Assembly (NCBI GenBank): GCA_946478845.1
Contig: CAMLDI010000050.1
Coordinates: forward strand, 1 to 16,969
Source: an uncultured Paenibacillaceae bacterium
GTDB taxonomy: Bacteria; Bacillota; Bacilli; Aneurinibacillales; Aneurinibacillaceae
Direction: 5' to 3'
DNA: 16,969 nucleotides
The position numbers and the translations under genes are program-made. The notes beneath the pieces were generated by a model. It was not told where the DNA came from and ran no database searches. It saw nothing but the letters and a program-made list of their open reading frames with translations. Positions 9,348 to 15,673 of the stretch are shown here, piece after piece. Position 1 is the first letter of the stretch. The number at the start of each line of letters is the position of its first letter.

Positions 9348-10139
9348 TTAGTTTCCTCCTTCAACCCAGGGAAATAATTTTTTGTTTGCAATGGCAAAGA
9401 TGCGATCAATAATCAAGCCTAACAAACCAATCACGATAATCCCTACAAATATTGCTTCCGTATCTAAAAAGCGTTGTGCCTTCATAATGGTGTATCCTAA
9501 CCCGTTATTGGCTGCTACCAATTCTGCTACTACTAAATAGGTCCATGCCCATCCCATAATCAATCGCATAGTTGACATTAACTTTGGCAACATAGCTGGG
9601 ATAATCACCTTTGTTATGACCTGAGTTCGTTTCGCTCCAAGGGTATAGGAGGCAGAAAGAAGATCTTTGCTAATGCGATTCGTATCATCTGCAACCATTA
9701 ACACAAGCTGGAAGAAACAACCGATGAAAATAACCAGGATCTTCGCTGTTTCTCCTATGCCCGCCCAAACCATAATAAGTGGGATAAAAGCGGTAGCTGG
9801 CATATAGCGAATAAACTCTGACATGGGTACAATAAAAGATTCTGCAAACTTAAAGGTCCCTGCCAAAATGCCAAGGGGAATGCCAATGAGACAAGCCAGA
9901 AAAAATCCCATAAACACGCGATATACACTGATTCCAATCTCTTCCCAATAGCTAGAATCTGAGATGGACTGAAACAAAGAAGTGATGACTTCTGTAGGCG
10001 TGGGCAAAAAGACTTCATCCACTAGTTTTAAATAGCTAAGCACATTCCAAAGAATAAAAAATAAGAGAAATGTCATAACAATGCCAATGAAGTACCACTT
10101 TTTCGGAATATCTTCCCGAATGGAAATTAATTTTTTCAT
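9348..10139 (-). CDS. ABC transporter permease (SsuC/TauC-like)
   Basis: A 263-aa integral membrane protein with about six hydrophobic segments (first at about residues 17-37). A canonical cytoplasmic EAA-type loop lies at about residues 162-182 (ASYTLGAKRTQVITKVIIP), where the ATPase docks. It matches the BPD_transp_1 permeases of nitrate, sulfonate and taurine importers. The gene lies 26 nt after the substrate-binding protein stop and touches the ATPase start. The ribosome site is weak (GGATGG about 6 nt before the ATG at 10139) compared with its neighbours. It presumably forms a homodimer, since only one permease gene is present. Confidence 0.9.
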   Translation of the reverse strand: MKKLISIREDIPKKWYFIGIVMTFLLFFILWNVLSYLKLVDEVFLPTPTEVITSLFQSISDSSYWEEIGISVYRVFMGFFLACLIGIPLGILAGTFKFAESFIVPMSEFIRYMPATAFIPLIMVWAGIGETAKILVIFIGCFFQLVLMVADDTNRISKDLLSASYTLGAKRTQVITKVIIPAMLPKLMSTMRLIMGWAWTYLVVAELVAANNGLGYTIMKAQRFLDTEAIFVGIIVIGLLGLIIDRIFAIANKKLFPWVEGGN

Positions 10140-10165
10140 AGTGATCCATCCATCCTCTCAATTCA

Positions 10166-11176
10166 TTATTTCTCAAGCAGTTTTTTCACAAAGGAAGAAT
10201 CTACAAATCCAGCAAAATCGGGTATCTTTTTAATGTAATCTAACTGTTGCAAAAATTTAGCATTTTCAATTGCTGTGTAATTAAATGATGCATAGCTTTC
10301 CCCTTCTTTAAAAGCAGCCATGTTTTCATCTGGTGAAAATAACTTAAATCCTTTCAACCCTACATCTAATTCCTCTTTTGAAATCCCTGCTTTTTTCGCA
10401 ATGATTTCAATGGATTCATCATAATTTTTTGCTAAATACTCTACCCCATCGAACCAGGCTGCGGTAATTTTCTCAAGATCTTCTTTTCGTTCTTTGGTTA
10501 CATCTCCACGAACCACAAATACATCAGAGATTAATCCCGGGTAATCAGCAGACGTAACAAGGGAATGTGCATTTTCCTTTTCCAATGCTTTGCTTAAAAA
10601 TGGTTCCCATAAACCGACTGCGTCTAAATTCCCTGCAAGAAAAGCATTTCCCGCATCAGGTACAGCCAGGTTTGTAAACTGCACATCGGATTCCTTTAAT
10701 CCTGCTTCTTTTAAAGCAGTAAGCATAAAGAAATGTTCAATGGTTCCAATTTCCGTCCCTATTTTCTTTCCTTTTAAATCTTTTACAGAATTAATATCTT
10801 TTGTGGCAACCAATCCATCGCCACCCGTAGAATTGTCTGTGATAAAAACCGTTTTTAAATCAATGCCTTTATCAAGAGGTGTAATGGTATCAAGTAAAGC
10901 CTGGCTGTTCCCATCTATTTTTCCTGTATTCAGAGCAGAAAGTGAGTCTGCATAAACAGGGAACCAAACCAACTCAACATCTACACCATATTTTTTAAAA
11001 AACCCCTTCTCCTCGACAAGGTACCATAAATACCAGCTAGGCAATGCACTAAGACCAATTTTTATGGGGTTTTTCTTTCCTTCACTCCCTCCTGCATTTT
11101 CTGCCGTTGCACCACATCCTGTCAGTAAAAGAACAATACCTAAAATAATAGATAACCAAGCTCGTTTCTTTATCAT
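10166..11176 (-). CDS. ABC transporter substrate-binding lipoprotein (SsuA/TauA/NMT1-like), candidate guanidine importer
   Basis: A 336-aa extracytoplasmic solute-binding protein. The signal peptide has a KKR n-region, a hydrophobic core and the lipobox LLTGC, with Cys21 as the lipidated residue, followed by a flexible small-residue linker (about 22-36). The mature part starts IKIGLSALPSWYLWYL and continues with the periplasmic-binding fold of the NMT1/SsuA family. It is the first full gene behind the guanidine-I riboswitch, with a GAGGTGG site 4 nt from the ATG at 11176. A tiny leader ORF overlaps its start. Databases would call it a nitrate/sulfonate/taurine binding protein. The riboswitch makes guanidinium or a guanidino compound a better guess for its ligand. 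Confidence 0.9.
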   Translation of the reverse strand: MIKKRAWLSIILGIVLLLTGCGATAENAGGSEGKKNPIKIGLSALPSWYLWYLVEEKGFFKKYGVDVELVWFPVYADSLSALNTGKIDGNSQALLDTITPLDKGIDLKTVFITDNSTGGDGLVATKDINSVKDLKGKKIGTEIGTIEHFFMLTALKEAGLKESDVQFTNLAVPDAGNAFLAGNLDAVGLWEPFLSKALEKENAHSLVTSADYPGLISDVFVVRGDVTKERKEDLEKITAAWFDGVEYLAKNYDESIEIIAKKAGISKEELDVGLKGFKLFSPDENMAAFKEGESYASFNYTAIENAKFLQQLDYIKKIPDFAGFVDSSFVKKLLEK

Positions 11177-11196
11177 TTTTCCACCTCAATACTCAT
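11173..11196 (-). CDS. Possible leader micro-ORF (7 codons) overlapping the binding-protein start
   Basis: Between the riboswitch terminator and the binding-protein gene, an ATG at 11196 opens a 7-codon frame (MSIEVEK). Its TGA overlaps the ATG at 11176 as ATGA. It has its own good ribosome site, AAGGTG at 11211-11206, with a 9-nt spacer. The frame contains the GAGGTGG site of the next gene. It may serve translational coupling or be fortuitous. Confidence 0.3.
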   Translation of the reverse strand: MSIEVEK

Positions 11197-11230
11197 TTTT
11201 TTAATCACCTTAGTTCAACAAATTCTGCCC

Positions 11231-11273
11231 AAAAAAATAAAAGCCTGAGAGATTATTCATCTCCCAGGCTTTT
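11231..11273 (-). terminator. Riboswitch-controlled intrinsic terminator (expression platform)
   Basis: On the minus strand AAAAGCCTGGGAGAT (11273-11259) pairs over 15 positions (one G-U) with ATCTCTCAGGCTTTT (11253-11239) around a 5-nt loop. A run of seven U (11237-11231) follows. The 5' arm reuses the conserved 3' end of the ykkC aptamer (GGATAAAAGCC...GGGAGA), so aptamer folding and the terminator compete. This matches the known ON-switch logic: guanidinium bound, terminator broken, operon transcribed. Confidence 0.93.
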
Positions 11274-11386
11274 ATCCTTCCGTGTATATAGACTGCTTTA
11301 CCAATCTATACGCTCTCTCTTGGACCAGACATAATGGTTATGAGGGGTAAGGTATAACCATTACCGGAACCCTAGACAGCTTTTTT
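11259..11386 (-). promoter_or_regulatory. Guanidine-I riboswitch aptamer (ykkC-yxkD class)
   Basis: Read on the minus strand, the leader shows the ykkC landmarks in order: CTAGGGTTCCGG (11375-11364); a hairpin with a perfect 10-bp stem (11363-11354 with 11341-11332); CTGGTCCAAGAGAG (11328-11315); a short hairpin with TCTATA-type arms (11310-11305 with 11292-11287); and ACACGGAAGGATAAAAGCC (11285-11267) followed by GGGAGA. The class binds guanidinium. The core reads GGTCCAAGAG where I recall GGTCCGAGAG as most common, a one-base variant. It lies 55-210 nt upstream of the binding-protein gene, at the head of a seven-gene guanidine assimilation operon. This context makes the guanidine-binding type far more likely than the ppGpp or PRPP variants of ykkC RNA. 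Confidence 0.93.
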
Positions 11387-11421
11387 GTTCTCACTTAGCA
11401 TGACAGGAGAACCACTATTTA

Positions 11422-11450
11422 ATTATGGCAACTTGTTAAGTTACTTAGAA
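11422..11450 (-). promoter_or_regulatory. Candidate promoter of the guanidine operon
   Basis: On the minus strand TTCTAA (11450-11445) and CATAAT (11427-11422) are spaced by 17 nt, with a TG one base before the -10 (TGCCATAAT), as in extended -10 promoters. Transcription would start near 11415, about 30 nt before the aptamer. The -35 is weak. The remaining sequence from 11451 to 11551 is AT-rich with no gene or clear motif. Confidence 0.4.
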
Positions 11451-11551
11451 GTATAAAGGACATATCCTAGCCCAACTACAATTGAGTTAGATTTTCTTAC
11501 ACTGTTTTTAATTAAATGAATTTCCATGTCACGTTTAATTCCAACAAACGG

Positions 11552-11589
11552 AAAAAAGCCAGGGAGATGTTTCAAATCGCCCTGGCTTT
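11552..11589 (-). terminator. Intrinsic terminator of the DUF4153 gene
   Basis: AAAGCCAGGG (11555-11564) pairs perfectly with CCCTGGCTTT (11580-11589), and inner bases GAT/ATC extend the stem past a mismatch. On the minus strand the stem is followed by a U-run (11557-11552). It lies 12 nt past the DUF4153 stop codon and isolates that gene from the guanidine operon promoter downstream. Confidence 0.88.
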
Positions 11590-11601
11590 ATGCAATTCCC
11601 T

Positions 11602-13365
11602 CTATTTCACTTGAACTAAAACATACAAATCCGCGCCACTCTGGGTTTCATTGGCGAAAAAGTTGATGTTTGCACTCTGCACCACAACAGAAATCTTAGC
11701 CCTGTCGTTTTCCATGGTAAACAAAGCTTCCTCATAAGTTAATGCGGATTTCGTTTCACCATAGTTGCTGTATCTGGTGAAAATGTCATTTAATGCAAAA
11801 CGTATTAGTTCCTGCCCATTATTTTCCTTCACCGTCAGGTAATACTGTCCATCTCTTTCCTCTTTTGTCATGGTATATACTTGACCGGATTTTTTAATCT
11901 GCCAACTTTGAGGTTCCATGAAATTATTGGGTATGCTGATATCCGTCCGAATTAAAACATCAAATCCTGAGATTCCCATAGGTTGAGTAGGATCATAGAA
12001 AACGGAAATCGGCCTTTTTTGCCCATCAGGCAGTTCATAGGGTTCAAATCCAAAGGTTTGTTTGAAATCCTCAAACTTATAATTAGCAGGAAAATATACA
12101 ATTCCTTTTGTATAATTCATCATGCTTAAATATTGTACAGACTGGATAATTTTCTGTTTATCCTCTGCAGGAAGATTACTTTTCGGTTTAATGGTGTTAT
12201 TTTCAAGCATGCCATTTTTCGTCAACACTGTTCTCAGCACATTTTCTTGACTGATTCTGCTAACCGTAAAGGCGTCCACAGGAGGAATGATAGAAAATAA
12301 TGAAAATGCAATGAGCATGGCGGCAATGATTCCGTTTTTCCGTACAGGAACAAAGCTTAATACCACACCTGCCGCAGCAGCAAAAATTCCAAACAAGATT
12401 TCATAATAGCGGGTGTAGGTCACCCCTGTATCCATCATATTAATGGCAGAAGAAATAATCTGCAAAACAACAATAGGCACCAGTACTTTGGGAAAAATAA
12501 GACGGAAGAGATTTGCAAACTTATTATCCAGCTTACTGGCCAGAATATAAATGAGAATGACGCTAATGGCGTAAGAAACAATCATAGATTCAAGAAGATT
12601 GTTGGTCCAGAACTCTCCAGTAATGTTCAGAGCAATATAAATAATGAGAATCAGTGTGAAGACTCCAGCAATGGGAATGATGATATAAGAAATAAGAACA
12701 TCCAGGAATCTGGGGCAATGAGTCGCCTTTTCTATTTTTTCATCCTTTACTTCCATATCCTTTTTGCCAGGATAAACAGGAATAAGGGAAAGGAAAAAGA
12801 TAGGAGCAAATAATACAAAAACAATATTGGCCGTATGAGCAAATGCCCTTGGATCCACTTCATAAATCAGTTGGTCAATAGCAAAGATAATCAGGCTTAA
12901 TCCACCGAAGATGATAGCGGAATAAAAGATAGATTGAAAAATAGCTTTAAAAACAGCCATAAAGCTTTCGTTAAAAGTAATTCTGCTACGTATCACCGGC
13001 ATCCAGATATAAGTAATTAACACGGCAAACAGAGCCACTGCTGTTCGTATGCCAATTTCATCGCCGATTTCTGGAGCAGATTTAATAATCAGATAGTATC
13101 CTCCTGTAAGTAGAACCGCTCCGCCTAATAGCAGTATTCTAGAGGATAACTTTACAAAAAAACGTTCATAAGCCGCCTGCAGCGCCGCACCTAAAAAGGC
13201 ACCCACGGCACAGGTAAATAGATACTTAGAATAGTCTACGTTTTTATTAATGATCATAGCGGTTAAGACAGCTGCTACCACAAGAAATGCAGTAGTCAGG
13301 GGGTAACGTAGAACTGAACTAGTCAGTCCCTTGAGTCTGTACAAAGGTCCTAAGAATCTTTTCAT
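11602..13365 (-). CDS. DUF4153 multi-pass membrane protein
   Basis: A 587-aa membrane protein. The first ~365 residues hold about 10-11 hydrophobic segments, for example near 21-39, 75-93, 107-123, 146-166, 180-198, 224-247, 260-276, 293-308, 322-340 and 346-362. One charged cytoplasmic-type loop (about 200-217, KKDMEVKDEKIEK) lies between them. The remaining ~220 residues are soluble, mixed alpha/beta in character, and follow the motif LTKNGMLENN. This is the architecture of the DUF4153 family, whose function is not established. The start at 13365 has AAGGA 8 nt upstream. It has its own candidate promoter and terminator, so it is probably monocistronic. Confidence 0.82.
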   Translation of the reverse strand: MKRFLGPLYRLKGLTSSVLRYPLTTAFLVVAAVLTAMIINKNVDYSKYLFTCAVGAFLGAALQAAYERFFVKLSSRILLLGGAVLLTGGYYLIIKSAPEIGDEIGIRTAVALFAVLITYIWMPVIRSRITFNESFMAVFKAIFQSIFYSAIIFGGLSLIIFAIDQLIYEVDPRAFAHTANIVFVLFAPIFFLSLIPVYPGKKDMEVKDEKIEKATHCPRFLDVLISYIIIPIAGVFTLILIIYIALNITGEFWTNNLLESMIVSYAISVILIYILASKLDNKFANLFRLIFPKVLVPIVVLQIISSAINMMDTGVTYTRYYEILFGIFAAAAGVVLSFVPVRKNGIIAAMLIAFSLFSIIPPVDAFTVSRISQENVLRTVLTKNGMLENNTIKPKSNLPAEDKQKIIQSVQYLSMMNYTKGIVYFPANYKFEDFKQTFGFEPYELPDGQKRPISVFYDPTQPMGISGFDVLIRTDISIPNNFMEPQSWQIKKSGQVYTMTKEERDGQYYLTVKENNGQELIRFALNDIFTRYSNYGETKSALTYEEALFTMENDRAKISVVVQSANINFFANETQSGADLYVLVQVK

Positions 13366-13403
13366 AGCAGATCCTTTCCGCCTAAAAAAATGGCTTTTTT
13401 TTC

Positions 13404-13412
13404 ATTTTACCA
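13404..13412 (-). promoter_or_regulatory. Candidate extended -10 promoter for the DUF4153 gene
   Basis: TGGTAAAAT on the minus strand (13412-13404) fits TGn followed by a 5/6 match to TATAAT. A convincing -35 is not visible. It would start transcription about 30 nt before the ATG at 13365. Confidence 0.3.
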
Positions 13413-13440
13413 TAGCGTTCCCCTGTAACAGAGCATCAGT

Positions 13441-13460
13441 CATGTTCCTTTGTGAACGTG
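13441..13460. repeat. Inverted repeat between the phosphodiesterase and DUF4153 genes
   Basis: CATGTTC (13441-13447) and GAACGTG (13454-13460) pair around a 6-nt loop with one wobble, and ATCA/TGAT flank them further out. There is no U-run on the minus strand, so it is not a standard terminator for the phosphodiesterase gene. It could be a weak terminator, a transcript-end hairpin or an operator for the DUF4153 promoter about 30 nt downstream. Confidence 0.35.
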
Positions 13461-13482
13461 TTATGATAATTTTAGGATTTGC

Positions 13483-14463
13483 TTATTCTTTATATATTGG
13501 AGCAATTCGATCAATACGATTAGTCCATATTCCCCCGCTAAAATTGGGCGGAAGAGACTTTAGATCTTCCATGGAATCAAACCCTTCGGAAAACTTACCG
13601 TTACCAGCAACAATAATCACCCGGGTATTTACCTCTTCCATACGATTGATAAAACGATGGGGCCAACCCCAGAGTAAAGGGGCATACTTCAAAGGAATGT
13701 GTAACTCTGTGTTTTTCAAGGAATCTGGAATATACCCTGTCCATCCTACAGCCATATAGGTAAGAAGCCCTTTTTTCAACGTATCCATAGACATGACTCG
13801 CAAGGCAGGCAGTTTATTATGTAATACAGCAATAGGTTGATTTCCCCCATATACGGCTAATTGTTGCAAACGGCTCTCTGGCAATTTGGATAAATAGTTG
13901 GCAAGTTTTTCCCCTTCCTGTGGGTTATCGCTTTTGATATGAATTAATAATGAACGATTAGGAAAATAAGTCATGACTTCATCAAGAGATGGCATCAATC
14001 CAATTCCCTTGCCTCGAAAAGGAAAGGTTTTTCCCTGATCTGCCGTATAATTATAACCGATATCCAGCTGCTTTAGCTGTGCCATTGTATAGTCTTTCAC
14101 AACACCCTTTCCATTGGTGCGATAGTCAAGGGGCCAGTCATGAAAAACAGCAAATTGCCCATCTTTCTTTAGCTGGATATCCAGTTCAACAATATCCGCT
14201 CCTTTTGCAAAAGCTGCTTCCATGGAAGGAATGGTATTTTCCAGATAAGGGTGTTCTGGCGGATAAATACGCTGGGCTGTGTTCGTGCTATCAGTAATGC
14301 CTTCCATACTGAAAGTCTGAGCCAATCCCCGGTGAGCAAGAAGCAAGGGTTTCTCTTTTTGTGGCTTGACCCATAAGGAAGTATTATTTACATACATAAA
14401 AGCAAGCAATAAGATGATGAACCAAAATACCTTGCTCTTCATCATTCTTTTTAATTTATTCAT
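13483..14463 (-). CDS. Membrane-anchored glycerophosphodiester phosphodiesterase family protein
   Basis: A 326-aa protein with one N-terminal membrane segment (about residues 11-26, after KLKRMMKSK). This suggests an extracytoplasmic enzyme held by a signal anchor. The catalytic motifs of GDPD TIM barrels are present: His44-Arg45 in LAHRG, Glu75-Asn76 in LENTIPS, Glu93 and Asp95 in VELDIQ, and His108-Asp109 in FHDW. The family cleaves glycerophosphodiesters to glycerol-3-phosphate and an alcohol, using a divalent metal. An insert of about 20 residues lies between HRG and the EN motif. In the C-terminal half the fold is less typical, so the substrate may differ. It follows the small DUF1992 ORF by 13 nt, with AGGGGCGG as ribosome site. 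Confidence 0.85.
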   Translation of the reverse strand: MNKLKRMMKSKVFWFIILLLAFMYVNNTSLWVKPQKEKPLLLAHRGLAQTFSMEGITDSTNTAQRIYPPEHPYLENTIPSMEAAFAKGADIVELDIQLKKDGQFAVFHDWPLDYRTNGKGVVKDYTMAQLKQLDIGYNYTADQGKTFPFRGKGIGLMPSLDEVMTYFPNRSLLIHIKSDNPQEGEKLANYLSKLPESRLQQLAVYGGNQPIAVLHNKLPALRVMSMDTLKKGLLTYMAVGWTGYIPDSLKNTELHIPLKYAPLLWGWPHRFINRMEEVNTRVIIVAGNGKFSEGFDSMEDLKSLPPNFSGGIWTNRIDRIAPIYKE

Positions 14464-14476
14464 AGGTATACCGCCC

Positions 14477-14629
14477 CTAAGTTTTACTTATTAAAGACCT
14501 TTCCTCCTCCGATGCAAGGGGAACAGGGTTATCTAGTTTTAATGGCTTTCCTTCTCCTGGAAGATTTTTTAGTTCTCCCGTTTCAATTGCCTCTTTAATT
14601 TTCCGCTCAATTAATTTCGATAAATCCAT
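14477..14629 (-). CDS. Short DUF1992 (DnaJ-homologue C28-type) protein, probably truncated
   Basis: A 50-aa ORF from ATG 14629 to TAG 14477. It begins MDLSKLIERKIKEAIETG and contains ELKNLPGEGKPLKLDN, the diagnostic N-terminal core of DUF1992 (ERKI.EAI..GE..NLPG.GKPL.LD). Complete DUF1992 proteins usually continue for many more residues after this core, with further helices. Here the frame ends after PLASEEERSLISKT. It is either a natural short form or a truncated remnant whose 5' part stays intact. Its stop codon runs into the ribosome site of the phosphodiesterase gene, so the pair is probably co-transcribed. Confidence 0.7.
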   Translation of the reverse strand: MDLSKLIERKIKEAIETGELKNLPGEGKPLKLDNPVPLASEEERSLISKT

Positions 14630-14687
14630 TTCATTCACCGCCTGACATACGAAATATAAATATTTCTATATTTATTATATGTCTATT

Positions 14688-14719
14688 GCAAAAGTTCTTT
14701 TGCGTGCATTGTATATAAT
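14688..14719 (+). promoter_or_regulatory. Candidate -10 box with adjacent palindrome upstream of the FkbM-like gene
   Basis: A perfect TATAAT lies at 14714-14719, with a predicted start near 14726. No -35 sits at proper spacing (TTGCAA at 14686 is 22 nt away). Just upstream is the inverted repeat GCAAAA-GTTC-TTTTGC (14688-14703), in the position where an activator or repressor could bind. The gap 14630-14774 also has to hold the divergent promoter for the DUF1992/phosphodiesterase genes and is very AT-rich, so some of these matches may be chance. Confidence 0.35.
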
Positions 14720-14774
14720 AGAAAACTTGGCTAGCGCCAATCTCATCTACCAAAAAAGAAAGGTTAATACATTC

Positions 14775-15470
14775 ATGAATTCCATCAACCTCTATGAAAA
14801 GAAAATCAGGTCACAAAATGGGGAAGACGGCATTATTGACGTAATTTTTCACCGTATTGGGACCACTAATAAGCTATTTGTGGAATTTGGAGTGGAGGAC
14901 GGATTAGAAAGCAACTGTGCTACTCTTGCTTTATTTAACAATTGGACAGGGCTAATGATTGAAGGAAACAGAGAAAATTACGAGAGATTGTGTACTAATT
15001 TCGCAACCTATCCCAAGGTAAAAACCCTACTGCATTTTATAACCAAAGAAAATATTGTGCCTATTTTTAAAACAATGCTTGTACCTCTTCAATTTGATTT
15101 ATTATCTATTGATATCGACAGCAATGATTACTGGGTATGGCAGGCATTATATCAATATAAACCCCGCTTGGTCGTCATTGAATATAATGCCCATTATCCT
15201 CCACCTGAGAAAAAGGTTGTTCAGTACAATCCCTATTTATCCTGGAATGGCACGTCCTATTTCGGTGCCAGCTTAACATCATTGTACGTACTTGGAAATA
15301 AATTAGGCTATTCTTTAGTAGGAACAGATCAAATGGGAGTGAATGCGTTTTTTCTTAGGAACGATCAATTAATTAGATCAGGCTTTCCAGCATTAACCCC
15401 GGAAGAAGCATACCATCCCCTGGCTTATGGACCATACCCTCATTTTGACGGCCCTTATTTGGAAATATAG
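14775..15470 (+). CDS. FkbM-like putative SAM-dependent methyltransferase
   Basis: A 231-aa protein from ATG 14775. It has the SQNGEDGII motif (residues 13-21) and the Rossmann-type glycine motif FVEFGVEDG (35-43), followed by an acidic strand end MIEGN (61-65) and LLSIDIDSND (109-118). These are the marks of a family related to FkbM methyltransferases that often occurs near surface-glycan genes. No such genes are adjacent here, and the acceptor is unknown. The frame can be extended to an ATG at 14679, but that ATG lacks a ribosome site and the extension would contain a TATAAT box. GAAAGG lies about 11 nt before 14775. The 32 extra residues cannot be excluded. It is convergent with the VOC remnant, overlapping it by 16 nt. 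Confidence 0.72.
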   Translation: MNSINLYEKKIRSQNGEDGIIDVIFHRIGTTNKLFVEFGVEDGLESNCATLALFNNWTGLMIEGNRENYERLCTNFATYPKVKTLLHFITKENIVPIFKTMLVPLQFDLLSIDIDSNDYWVWQALYQYKPRLVVIEYNAHYPPPEKKVVQYNPYLSWNGTSYFGASLTSLYVLGNKLGYSLVGTDQMGVNAFFLRNDQLIRSGFPALTPEEAYHPLAYGPYPHFDGPYLEI

Positions 15471-15673
15471 GTCTGCCTTAACTTTTCGATATCCAATTTA
15501 TCCATCTCATGTATGGTCTTCATCACTCTCTGAATTTTATTAACATCAGAATCATTCAACATTTCGCCTAAAACAGTTGGGATAATCTGCCATGACACGC
15601 CATATTTATCAATCACCCAACCACATTTTTGTTTTTCTCCATCTTCAGAAAGTTTCTTCCAAAGCCTTTTCAA
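15455..15673 (-). pseudogene. C-terminal remnant of a VOC/PhnB-like (YjdN-type) protein
   Basis: About 70 codons encode LWKKLSEDGEKQKCGWV, KYGVSWQIIPTVLGEML and QRVMKTIHEMDKLDI. This is the C-terminal half of PhnB-like VOC proteins (3-demethylubiquinone methyltransferase-like label), which are usually about 140-160 aa. The N-terminal half is absent: upstream of about 15665 the same strand is the end of the HD gene in another frame. The only available start is TTG 15673, with no ribosome site. The natural C-terminus and stop appear intact. A deletion probably fused the HD gene to the middle of this gene. Confidence 0.75.

Noticed and set aside
10590..10955. A 121-codon plus-strand open frame opposite the binding-protein gene.
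   Set aside because: It is antisense to a well-supported lipoprotein gene and shows no family-like sequence or ribosome site.
11545..11590. Plus-strand AAAGCCAGGGAGATG, preceded by ACGGAAAAA, looks like the 3' end of a second ykkC riboswitch on the opposite strand.
   Set aside because: None of the other aptamer landmarks (CTAGGGTTCCG, GGTCCGAGAG) occurs upstream on the plus strand, there is no gene to control, and the stem is explained as the DUF4153 terminator.
13381..13410. A7-TGGC-T8 as a possible terminator.
   Set aside because: The stem is only A-T pairs with a tiny loop, and it lies in the leader of the DUF4153 gene rather than after a gene end.
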